A stretch of 64,000 bases of DNA, from contig NZ_DASTAT010000056.1 in assembly GCF_035712445.1 (NCBI RefSeq), positions 1 to 64,000 of the forward strand, given 5' to 3'. The DNA is from Oligoflexus sp. GTDB taxonomy: Bacteria; Bdellovibrionota_B; Oligoflexia; Oligoflexales; Oligoflexaceae. Below, in pieces: positions 27,584 through 35,046 of the stretch. The stretch's first letter is position 1. Each line of letters opens with the position of its first letter. Below the pieces are notes generated by a model. That model did no database searches and was not told the origin of the DNA. It saw only the letters and a program-made list of their open reading frames with translations. The translations under genes and the position numbers were made by a program.

Positions 27584-27893
27584 AGCCTGGTTCCAGCTCG
27601 GTTTCCTCGTCCTGCCGCTTCTAGCCGGCTGCGATCCCTATCACAAGGAAAAATGCGAATGGTACCTCGTGCCTGAACCCGAGCACATCGAGCTTGTGGA
27701 GCCGGGTTGGGTGTCCCTCTGCGCCCGTAACTACGTGATCAATAAGGAGCGCTGCTACCTGAAGAGCACGCTCGAATTCGCCAAGGAAGTCAACGGCAAG
27801 CTGATCCGCCTCTCCTCTTTGAAAGTAGCAGAAACGGGGCCTTACCCCCGCGAAATCTTAAGCGTGAAAACCTGCAAGCCTGATAAGGAATAA
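27576..27893 (+). CDS. small lipoprotein in the motAB operon, unknown function
   Basis: 105 residues. A signal peptide ends in the lipobox LLAGC (C20), followed by a compact domain with several cysteines (CEW, SLCARNY, ERCYLK, TCKPDKE). I do not recognise the family. It overlaps the motB stop by eight bases and is followed after three bases by a cysteine-cluster protein, so the four genes appear co-transcribed. An envelope role near the stator is possible but not shown. Confidence 0.75.
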   Translation: MSKAWFQLGFLVLPLLAGCDPYHKEKCEWYLVPEPEHIELVEPGWVSLCARNYVINKERCYLKSTLEFAKEVNGKLIRLSSLKVAETGPYPREILSVKTCKPDKE

Positions 27894-27896
27894 GTC

Positions 27897-28241
27897 GTGA
27901 GACGCACGAGTGGGGATGGGGTGCCTCAGAAGGGGCGCTCCTGTGGGAGCTGCACGCTCTGCTGTACGCAGCTTGAGATCGAATCCAAGCCCGGGTATTC
28001 CACCCGCCTCGACACCGCCGAAGACATCGCCAAGCCCGCGGGGAAGGCCTGCCCTTACCTCACGGCCCGCGGCTGCAGCATCTACGAGGTGCGGCCCCTG
28101 GTCTGCCGGCAATTCGCCTGTGATTGGCTCTTGGGGGAAAAAAAATTCGGACCCGAAGACTCCCCGATGCACACGGGTCGAATTGGGGTCCGAGGTGTAA
28201 CTTTACATTTTCATAGCCACACGCGGTCGAGCGGCTTTTGA
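27897..28241 (+). CDS. YkgJ-type cysteine-cluster protein
   Basis: 114 residues, GTG start with AAGGAATAA upstream. It has the zinc/iron-chelating cysteine pattern of the YkgJ family: CGSCTLCC near residues 16-22, then CPYLTARGCSIYEVRPLVCRQFACDWL. The role of the family is not established, though it is often annotated as a zinc- or Fe-S-binding protein. The C-terminal 20 residues after HTGRIG are low in family character. It is the last gene of the motAB run and faces a convergent lipoprotein gene 29 bases away. Confidence 0.75.
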   Translation: MRRTSGDGVPQKGRSCGSCTLCCTQLEIESKPGYSTRLDTAEDIAKPAGKACPYLTARGCSIYEVRPLVCRQFACDWLLGEKKFGPEDSPMHTGRIGVRGVTLHFHSHTRSSGF

Positions 28242-28270
28242 TAGCCGCGGCAAGCCCCGGCGTCATCTCA

Positions 28271-29167
28271 TCACTGACAGCCGCAAATCCTCTTGTTCCC
28301 AATCCTCGGGAACTGCGTGGGATTCGTATCCGACTTATCATAAACCACACGTCCATCCTGCTCTTCAAAGCAGCCCATGCCGCGTGCGTTCAGCGTGTCG
28401 CCGAAGTCAAAATTCTGCGAACCACGGATCTGCGCGAAAAGATCGTGACAGGCCCGCTTGTTGGCATCTTCATCAACATTATTCCCCGCACCGAAGCGCG
28501 AAGTCACGTAAGGATGCGGCGCAAGGCCAGCCTTGCCGCAGTATTCCGTACAGGACGATTCCACGGGTACAAAGCAGAACCCGTCGACCATGGCCCCACC
28601 CAGGCACGAAGTGGTTCCCGTTCCGGCTGCAGGCGTTGGAGCCGCAACAGGCACAGGCGGCGGCAGAGGCGCGGTTTCAATGCGCACGGTCTGGCCGGCT
28701 TCGTTCGGATAGGAATAGCCGTAGATACTGTTACGAGCCACGCTGGTCAGCGTGGTCTTATCCGCACCTGCGAAGATAAAGTTCACATCCCAGGCCGCGA
28801 GGTTCGTGGCCACGACTTTGTTGATCGTCACGCCATAAGGCGAATCCGGCGGCAGTCGAATATCAAAACGCTTCCACGCATCGGCCGAGGTCATGACCCG
28901 CACGCCTTCGCTATCAGTGGTGATACAACCCACCTGGACGTTATCGTCTTCGACGTTAAAGGGCGAACAGTCCACCAGATATCCCGGCACGCCCGTGCCT
29001 GACTCGGTCGGACGATCATTGGCTTTCGTGTCAGGATCAAGAGCGATCGCCTGACTTGTCGACTTGGATTTTTCAGTTAGGTTGAAGCTCTTCTGCGTGC
29101 ATGCATGTGTTGCAAACACGAGCCCGAGAGCTGCCAGCTGAATTGTCACCCTGTCTAACACTTGCAT
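28271..29167 (-). CDS. secreted lipoprotein with a Cys-rich C-terminal domain, unknown
   Basis: 298 residues. The ATG at 29167 has GAGGT at good spacing; an in-frame ATG six codons earlier overlaps that site. A signal peptide ends THAC. The middle has a beta-rich domain (VGCITTDSEGVRVM, FDIRLPPDSPYGVTINKVV) and a Pro/Ala linker (LPPPVPVAAPTPAAG). The C-terminal 100 residues contain about eight cysteines (SCLGGAMVDGFCFVP, CTEYCGKAG, ACHDLF, GMGCFEEQ, ICGCQ), suggesting disulphides outside the cytoplasm. I recognise no family. It stands alone between a convergent and a same-strand neighbour. Confidence 0.7.
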   Translation of the reverse strand: MQVLDRVTIQLAALGLVFATHACTQKSFNLTEKSKSTSQAIALDPDTKANDRPTESGTGVPGYLVDCSPFNVEDDNVQVGCITTDSEGVRVMTSADAWKRFDIRLPPDSPYGVTINKVVATNLAAWDVNFIFAGADKTTLTSVARNSIYGYSYPNEAGQTVRIETAPLPPPVPVAAPTPAAGTGTTSCLGGAMVDGFCFVPVESSCTEYCGKAGLAPHPYVTSRFGAGNNVDEDANKRACHDLFAQIRGSQNFDFGDTLNARGMGCFEEQDGRVVYDKSDTNPTQFPRIGNKRICGCQ

Positions 29168-29294
29168 ATGCCACCTCATGGTCACCGGATCGGCATTTTT
29201 TGCTTCTACCTTGACAAAATTTTTTATGCCGCTGAAAACACTGGATTCTTCCGTCCGAATGGGAACGGAAAATCGGGACCATGGAGGTTTGCTC

Positions 29295-30482
29295 CTAACT
29301 CTTTTGAAGCCAATTCACTTCCAGAAGGTCCGCAGCGAGGCGCAGGACATCGGCATCCCGGCCTTCGCTCAACTTCAGACTGATGGATTTATATTCATAG
29401 AAGGCAATGGCGGCGAGCTGGTAATGGCGACTGCGGTAGAGCCAGCGGGCGAGCGCGTTCCACACCAGGATCTCCTGGTCTATATAATAGAGGCCCGAAA
29501 TCTTCGGCAGGATTTTTTTGATATCCGCAAGGCGCTTGGCGAAAGGAATCTCGCTATCATAAGCCTCTTCAAGCGACTGCGTGATGGCGAAAAGCTGGGC
29601 ATTCTTCGGGGATTCCATGACCCGCGAACCGACGAGCCGGCTGATTTTCGGCAGGCGCTCCAGCCATTGGGTTTTCTTATGACCCGCGGCCCACAGATAG
29701 AGTTCGAGCTTATAAGAACTCGAATAATCCGATTTCTGTTTGCGCAGAAGGCTCATCATCTCGGTCAGGTCACCCGACAGGCTCGATTCCAAACAGGTCT
29801 GTTCCCAGGTCAATTCCTGGCGGCAGCTGGGGTCGGTGACTTCGGAATCCACCGCTTTGGCTTTTTCCAGACCGGCTTCCAGCTGGCCGGAAATGCGATG
29901 CGACTTCACGATCCAAACGCGGATCGTGTCGGTAACCTTGGAATCATCACAGTCGGCAAGGGCACGATCCAGAAAATGAAGGGCCAGCGAAGCATTGCCA
30001 AGGCGCAGGGCGTAGATGCCCATACCCAGGTTCTGGCGCGCGGTGTGCTCCTGGGGCATGATGGCCATCTGCGCTGCAAGCTGCCGTTCCCAGAGTGCCT
30101 GCAGGATCTCGCTATTCGAATGATGGATGTCGCTAATGATCGTATGCAGCTCGGAATAAAGAAACGAGACCTGGGTATGACCGGGTTTGACGCCGGCAAC
30201 CCTCAGGATGGCCTGACCGAGGTTCGAAAGGTCCTGAATCTGGCGCTTGCCGAGCCCTCCATGGCGATCATGATGCACAAGGGCCGAGACGATGAAGATG
30301 AAACGACGCAAAAGCGCATCCGAATCCTCGGAGGATTCCAAAAATTGGATCTGCTCCAGAATATAGTTCAGACGTTCGGCTTCCCCGGACTGCTGGAGAA
30401 TCTGATCCAGCTCGACCTTGATCGCGCGCTTCGTCTCGTCAATCGCGGTTTTTTTCCAACCTTCTCGACCTTTACGGGTCAT
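29295..30482 (-). CDS. TPR-like helical protein, unknown function
   Basis: 395 residues without a signal peptide, so probably cytoplasmic. The sequence is all-helical and suggests TPR-like pairs in the middle (RQNLGMGIYALRLGNASLALHFLDRAL) and near the end (LARWLYRSRHYQLAAIAFYEY). The N-terminal 20 residues are basic, then comes a helical bundle. No catalytic motif is visible and I do not recognise the family. The ATG is preceded by GGAG and GAGG. It is separated by 127 bases from the lipoprotein gene downstream on the same strand. Confidence 0.65.
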   Translation of the reverse strand: MTRKGREGWKKTAIDETKRAIKVELDQILQQSGEAERLNYILEQIQFLESSEDSDALLRRFIFIVSALVHHDRHGGLGKRQIQDLSNLGQAILRVAGVKPGHTQVSFLYSELHTIISDIHHSNSEILQALWERQLAAQMAIMPQEHTARQNLGMGIYALRLGNASLALHFLDRALADCDDSKVTDTIRVWIVKSHRISGQLEAGLEKAKAVDSEVTDPSCRQELTWEQTCLESSLSGDLTEMMSLLRKQKSDYSSSYKLELYLWAAGHKKTQWLERLPKISRLVGSRVMESPKNAQLFAITQSLEEAYDSEIPFAKRLADIKKILPKISGLYYIDQEILVWNALARWLYRSRHYQLAAIAFYEYKSISLKLSEGRDADVLRLAADLLEVNWLQKS

Positions 30483-30659
30483 GCCTCGGGCTCCGGATAT
30501 TTTTTACGTCAGATGTTAAGTCGGACGAGGTGGGGGTCATACTTTATGGAGAAAATTTTAAGGGAGCGGGATGATGGAGAAAAGACCGGAAAAGCGGTCC
30601 AGGAGCGGGATAGCAGCTTCCAGCAGAAAAAGAGGCTCTGGACAATTGCCCTGTGATTT

Positions 30660-31112
30660 CATGCTTCTATGAACGTAGGCCGTGAATTCCGAGCCCATCT
30701 TGACGAGCTTTCGTCTGATCAGACGCCGATAGTTCCAAAGAATCAAAGACTTGAAGCCTGTCACAGCGATTCCTCTCGCTCGGCTTTACAGCCGAATTTA
30801 GTCCCGTTTGGGGGAACTCCCGGAAATCTCAGCACGGACGGCCGCGGCACGAGACGTGAAATAAGAGAGGCAGGGTTACACACGCACGCTAGGTCTTCCC
30901 AGGCAACTGGGAAAATATAGATGAAAGGACTGTAATGAAAAAGGAGTTCTGCAACAGTGTTTCCTGGTTTTAGGATCTCGTGACGTCATCATCGTCGCAG
31001 TGATGACGCTCAGTCGTCCCCTATCTCGGTGTAGTGGTTTCTTCAGGGGTGCTTCATCCTCAGCCTGCGTCGCATCAGGCTGAATTAACGGATGAGGCAC
31101 CTTATCTTTTTT
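30660..31112 (+). ncRNA. candidate structured non-coding transcript in a 628-bp gene-free gap
   Basis: No convincing gene lies in 30483-31110. On the plus strand I see a series of strong stems: a perfect 14-bp palindrome at 30712-30725, CGGCT-TTAC-AGCCG at 30781-30794, TTCCCAG-GCAA-CTGGGAA with a GNRA tetraloop at 30896-30913, CGTCATCA/TGATGACG at 30984-31008, and a long composite hairpin at 31048-31101 followed by six T's. Flanking genes are both on the minus strand, so the terminator points to a plus-strand transcript. I checked by eye for rnpB, tmRNA, 6S and common riboswitch motifs and found none. The 5' end and promoter are unknown. Confidence 0.35.
31048..31112 (+). terminator. strong plus-strand rho-independent terminator
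   Basis: The outer stem GGTGCTTCATCC/GGATGAGGCACC (12 bp with one G-U) encloses an inner stem TCAGCCTG/CAGGCTGA with an eight-base loop and a six-base bulge. TTATC and T6 follow. The T-run overlaps the stop codon of the minus-strand carbonic anhydrase gene. On the minus strand no T-run follows the hairpin. Confidence 0.6.
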
Positions 31113-32673
31113 ACGGTCTGCGATAATTCAAGGGCTGGGCCGGCCGCGCATTCATCGGATATTTCAATTTAAAACGATCAATCTGCTCCTGAGAGAATTT
31201 CAGGGTCGCATGCAGCACGTTCCAGTTCACTTTCTCACTGCAGGGCGGTGTGGTCAAGGAACCGGGATAGTGGAACGCCGTGAGCATCGTCGGCAGAAGA
31301 CGGCGCAGATCGAGCGTGACGTTATAAGGTTTGATCGGCTCTTTGGCCTTCACAGGCATATAATCCCAAACAGTCTGATAACCCGCGTGGGCCTTGCCCG
31401 GATTGATAAAGGCACCGATCACGGCCAGCTCGCCCTGGTCATTGGCGTGAACGAAATGCACTTCCATCTGGTAAGGACGGTTCTCGACCAGATGCTCGCT
31501 CGGTGTATGAAAGTGGAACTGTTTCAATTCATAACGGCTGCCACCAATAAGCGCGTAGTTGCCACGCTCGACATTCACCTGAACCGTGTGACCATTGTCC
31601 ACGACCTGGAAGGTGCTCGGTTTATAATCGAGTTCGATCGCATCACGGGTGGGCCATGCGTTCATAATATTGATGGGGCTTTGCTCCAAACCCGCGCTGC
31701 AGGTCTTGAAGGAGGCATCCAAATCACCCCAATGCTCGGGACCTGCCTCGCCTGCATAGTCCCAGTGAGATCCATGCGCAGCCGGGGCCTTGGCGGCCAG
31801 AGCCATTTTATGTTTGCCTTTCTTATCAGCCTTGGGTTTATGAGTCGCCACAGCTTTGGCCCGCAGCTTTTCCTTCTGGGTCGCAGACAAAGTGCGCGGC
31901 GCAGGTTCTGCTTCCTCATGCTCTTCGTCGGCCGTTTCCTGGCGCAGGGCCTTCTGAAGACGCTCGTCGATTTCATCCTCGTCGCCTTCAGGCGCGGCAT
32001 GGGCGGCCATCTTCACTTTTGCCGAAGGCTTAGGCTCGGATTCATGGCTGATTTGAATTTCATGGGTCTCATCATCGTGACCGGAAGGCTCGCCTTGGGA
32101 ACTTTCCTCGCTCGTGACTTCGGCTTTCTTATGCGCAGGAGCATGACGGTTTTCAATCGCAAGGTCGCCCTGCATGGTGATGCTGGGGCGGAGCAAAGGA
32201 TAAAGGCTGCCAAAGCCCACCAAAAATCCGGCGAGCGTGGTCATCAGAAGAGCCGGGACGGGCTTTTGATGATAAAGAAGCGCGGCCATCAGCGTAAAGC
32301 CTGTGATCACCACAGCTCCAAGGCCGCCTTGATGCACGAGTTGCATGCGACTCGCCACGTCTTCACCTGGAACCAGAAGAGGCAGGACCACGGTGGCGAC
32401 GAGGTAAGCCCAGAGTCCACCGCTAAAGAAAAAAGCACTCAGACTTTTGAAAAGACTGTCATGCAGGCGTCGCCAGAAAAAGCAGAGCGAAAGACCAAGA
32501 CCGATGAAGCCGAGGGTGGTGGACTGCGTCTGCTGATCGATGCCGGTCAGGCTGATGGTGGACTTCATGCCTTCCAGGGCGAAGATCACGATCGCAAAGA
32601 GAACACTCATAATTATATAGGTCGGTGTTCCCTGATCCTGCTGCGAATGGTGATCCGAATGACCCTTTGCCAT
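31111..32673 (-). CDS. alpha-carbonic anhydrase fused to a five-helix membrane domain
   Basis: 520 residues. The first 160 contain about five membrane helices (near 19-36, 53-67, 77-100, 112-134, 138-160). A charged His/Glu/Lys-rich linker (165-300) follows, and residues 300-520 are a full alpha-class carbonic anhydrase: HWDYAGEAGPEHW, EQSPINI, zinc ligands H387/H389 (QFHFHTPSEH) and H406 (EVHFVH), and the active-site threonine region SLTTPPCSE (472-480). It hydrates CO2 to bicarbonate, here tethered to the membrane, probably on the periplasmic side. AAGGAG lies eight bases before the ATG. Alpha-CAs are usually single secreted domains; the membrane part is unrecognised. Confidence 0.88.
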   Translation of the reverse strand: MAKGHSDHHSQQDQGTPTYIIMSVLFAIVIFALEGMKSTISLTGIDQQTQSTTLGFIGLGLSLCFFWRRLHDSLFKSLSAFFFSGGLWAYLVATVVLPLLVPGEDVASRMQLVHQGGLGAVVITGFTLMAALLYHQKPVPALLMTTLAGFLVGFGSLYPLLRPSITMQGDLAIENRHAPAHKKAEVTSEESSQGEPSGHDDETHEIQISHESEPKPSAKVKMAAHAAPEGDEDEIDERLQKALRQETADEEHEEAEPAPRTLSATQKEKLRAKAVATHKPKADKKGKHKMALAAKAPAAHGSHWDYAGEAGPEHWGDLDASFKTCSAGLEQSPINIMNAWPTRDAIELDYKPSTFQVVDNGHTVQVNVERGNYALIGGSRYELKQFHFHTPSEHLVENRPYQMEVHFVHANDQGELAVIGAFINPGKAHAGYQTVWDYMPVKAKEPIKPYNVTLDLRRLLPTMLTAFHYPGSLTTPPCSEKVNWNVLHATLKFSQEQIDRFKLKYPMNARPAQPLNYRRP

Positions 32674-32749
32674 TTCACGTACTCCTTTAAGGGGCGCTCA
32701 CCCGCTTGTGAGGGGCATCGGTGAAGACACTCAAGGAGTTTAAGGCAAG

Positions 32750-32773
32750 GCCCCTTACAGTTCCGTAAGGGGC
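32750..32773 (-). terminator. candidate terminator after purC
   Basis: A perfect 9-bp stem GCCCCTTAC/GTAAGGGGC with a six-base loop lies 22 bases after the purC stop on the minus strand. The following TTGCCTTAAA is only moderately T-rich. On the plus strand a T7 run occurs ten bases after the stem, so it may work in either direction. Confidence 0.45.
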
Positions 32774-32794
32774 TATTCGCCATTTTTTTGGGGA

Positions 32795-33781
32795 TTAAAC
32801 CAGAGGGGTGCGGGTCAAAGGACCGACGCTCATAAGCGGGCGTCCTGTCAGCGTTTCTGCGACCTTCAGATAGGTTTCGGCCAGCGCCACAAGGCGGCTG
32901 ACGGGTACGGTGGGAACCACGCCCTGCCCGCTGAAACCCTGCTCTAAAAGATAACGGCGCACGGTTTCCTTATCGAGCATCTCGGGGGCATCGCCGCGCG
33001 CGAGATTCGTTTCATACGTGCTCTTCACCCAAAGACGCGAGGAATCCGGCGTGTGAATTTCATCGATGAGGCGGATGCGGCCCTGACCATCGCGACCGAA
33101 TTCATATTTGGTATCGACGAGGATCCAGCCTTTTTCCGCATATTTTTGCTGACCAAAGCGGAAAAGATTGAGCGCCATCCGCGAGATCTCCGCCCATTCC
33201 TCACGCGTGCAGACACCCTGGTCGACCAGCTGCTCGGGCGTCGCGTCTTCATCATGTTCGAAAGCGGCGGCCTTGGTGGTCGGTGTGATGATGGGTTCCG
33301 GCAGGGAGCGATAGGGCTCCAGGCCTTCCGGAAGTTTCACGCCACAGAATTCCCGCACACCTTTTTGATAGGCACGCATCATGCTGCCGGCCATGTATCC
33401 ACGCACCACCACTTCCACCTTATAAGGCGTGCAGCTGATGCAGCGGAGAACGCGCTCATGCGGGCGCGACAGGTAATGAGTGGGCACCACCTCCGCAGCG
33501 GCTTCCAGCCAGTATTGGGAAATTTCCGCGAGGATGGTCCCTTTATAAGGCACAAGGCCGATGAAGCGATCGAAGGCCGAGAGGCGATCGGTATGATAGA
33601 TCAGAAGCTCATCATCGGTGCGAATGAGTTCCCGCACTTTGCCGGCGTAAACGGCCAGGTTTTTTTGCTGGAATTCCTTTTTCTCTGAATCAGAAAATCC
33701 CTGGTAAGCATGTTCGGTGACGGCTCGGTCGGGGTCGCTGCTATGAGCGATTTCTTTGAGCAATTCGCGAATGGGCTTCAC
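32795..33781 (-). CDS. purC: phosphoribosylaminoimidazole-succinocarboxamide (SAICAR) synthase
   Basis: 328 residues, the longer form of PurC. It joins aspartate to CAIR in de novo purine synthesis in the cytoplasm. Visible family blocks are YAGKVRELIRTDDELLIYHTDRLSAFDR, VEVVVRGYMAGSM, PTTKAAAFEHDE and LVDTKYEFGRD with LIDEIHTPDSSR. The start is GTG at 33781 with AGGAG seven bases upstream. It sits alone downstream of the rodA operon, separated by 122 bases, and is followed by a hairpin. No other purine genes are nearby. Confidence 0.95.
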   Translation of the reverse strand: MKPIRELLKEIAHSSDPDRAVTEHAYQGFSDSEKKEFQQKNLAVYAGKVRELIRTDDELLIYHTDRLSAFDRFIGLVPYKGTILAEISQYWLEAAAEVVPTHYLSRPHERVLRCISCTPYKVEVVVRGYMAGSMMRAYQKGVREFCGVKLPEGLEPYRSLPEPIITPTTKAAAFEHDEDATPEQLVDQGVCTREEWAEISRMALNLFRFGQQKYAEKGWILVDTKYEFGRDGQGRIRLIDEIHTPDSSRLWVKSTYETNLARGDAPEMLDKETVRRYLLEQGFSGQGVVPTVPVSRLVALAETYLKVAETLTGRPLMSVGPLTRTPLV

Positions 33782-33903
33782 GTGCGGTCTCCTTTGATGG
33801 GTGGCGCTATTTCCCTATCAGAAGAGGAGGAGACGCACAAACCGCTAAAACAGCGTGGGTACGCGACGCCGCCAGCACGGAGCCTAAACCATTGTTTTTA
33901 TTC

Positions 33904-35046
33904 TTATTTACGACCACCCAAATTGTTGCGGTTGATCGAAATCAGAAGGCCAATCGAAGTACAGACGGTGAGCATGGCCGAGCTTCCATAGGAAAAGAAG
34001 GGCAGCGGGATGCCCACGACCGGGAAAATCCCCATAACCATCGCCACGTTGATCGCGAATTCGAGGAAGAGGAGCGCGCCCAGGCCCACGGCCAAAAGAC
34101 CGGAAAAGGTATCCTTGCTGTGCTTGGCGATATCCAGGGCGATGTAGGTCAGAAGGCCGAAGCCCATGAAGATCAGGACGCTGCCCCAAAAGCCATGCTC
34201 TTCAGAAAAGACCGAGAAAATAAAGTCCGTGTGCCTTTCGGGAAGAAAGCGAAGATGGGCCTGCGTTCCCTGCATGAAACCCTTGCCGAAGAGCCCGCCG
34301 CTGCCGACCGCGATCAAGGATTGCAAGGCGTGATAGCCGGTATTTTGCGGGTCAAGATTGGGATTCAGAAGGTTGAGTATCCGCAGCTTTTGATAGGGCA
34401 TGAGCAGCGTGTTCCAGCCGACAGCCGCGAGAAAGGGCATGGCCAGGAGCACAGCTGCAATCGAGCGCATATCAATGCGGATGAAGGCCAGCTGACAAAC
34501 TGCGATCAGAAGGCAGACGCCTGCAGTCCCAAAGTCGGGCTGCGCGAAGATCAAGGCGAAGATCAAGCCCATCATCATGATCAAGGGCATCAGATCGCGG
34601 ATGCGATAGGGTGAATCCTGACGGTTGGACGAGAAAAAACGGGCCAGGAGCAGGGCCATGCCGAGCTTGGCGAATTCAGAAGGCTGAAAGCTGAGCGGCC
34701 CAAGGGAAATCCAACGCTGGGCACCACCGGCCACCCGACCTGTGAAAAGGACGACGACGAGCAGAAGGCAGATCAGAGCCACGAAATAGTAGGTGTAGGC
34801 TGCCACCTGGCGTATCGAGATAATCCAGCCGAAGATCACAAACGCGCTGATCGTGATCACAAGGTTCCGAGTCTGGGCCCAGAAAAATCCGGCGCCGACA
34901 CTAGCGCTGTAAAGGTTGGTGAGGCCGATCGCCAAAAGACCACAGAAGAGAAGGATCAGAAGCGTAATCTGCGGACTGCTCGGTTTTTTCAGGTCGCCTT
35001 CGGGTAGGAGGAAGACGCCATCAGAATGTTTTCTCTTGCTTCTCAT
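33904..35046 (-). CDS. rodA: rod-shape SEDS glycosyltransferase RodA
   Basis: 380 residues with about ten membrane helices. SEDS signatures include RWISLGPLSFQPSEFAKLG, IFAQPDFGTA, YHALQSLIAVGSGGLFGKG and RHTDFIFSVFSEEHGF. RodA polymerises lipid II for side-wall growth with its partner PBP2. The ATG at 35046 is chosen because GAGG lies nine bases upstream and the length then matches the family; the frame runs 27 codons further. It overlaps the end of mrdA by 26 bases, so translation is likely coupled. Confidence 0.95.
   Translation of the reverse strand: MRSKRKHSDGVFLLPEGDLKKPSSPQITLLILLFCGLLAIGLTNLYSASVGAGFFWAQTRNLVITISAFVIFGWIISIRQVAAYTYYFVALICLLLVVVLFTGRVAGGAQRWISLGPLSFQPSEFAKLGMALLLARFFSSNRQDSPYRIRDLMPLIMMMGLIFALIFAQPDFGTAGVCLLIAVCQLAFIRIDMRSIAAVLLAMPFLAAVGWNTLLMPYQKLRILNLLNPNLDPQNTGYHALQSLIAVGSGGLFGKGFMQGTQAHLRFLPERHTDFIFSVFSEEHGFWGSVLIFMGFGLLTYIALDIAKHSKDTFSGLLAVGLGALLFLEFAINVAMVMGIFPVVGIPLPFFSYGSSAMLTVCTSIGLLISINRNNLGGRK

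Noticed and set aside
30669..30920. An 83-codon plus-strand frame in the large gap
   Set aside because: No ribosome site, low-complexity charged sequence, and it covers several RNA hairpins; the region fits a structured RNA better.
30870..30935. A c-di-GMP riboswitch, because of CACGCAC followed by a tetraloop hairpin
   Set aside because: The conserved GGGCAAACC and GACGCAAAGCC parts are absent and the nearest plus-strand gene is far away.
30483..31112. RNase P RNA, tmRNA or 6S RNA in the gap
   Set aside because: I looked for the GAGGAAAGTCC core of rnpB, the tRNA-like end of tmRNA and a 6S-type long closing stem on both strands and found none.
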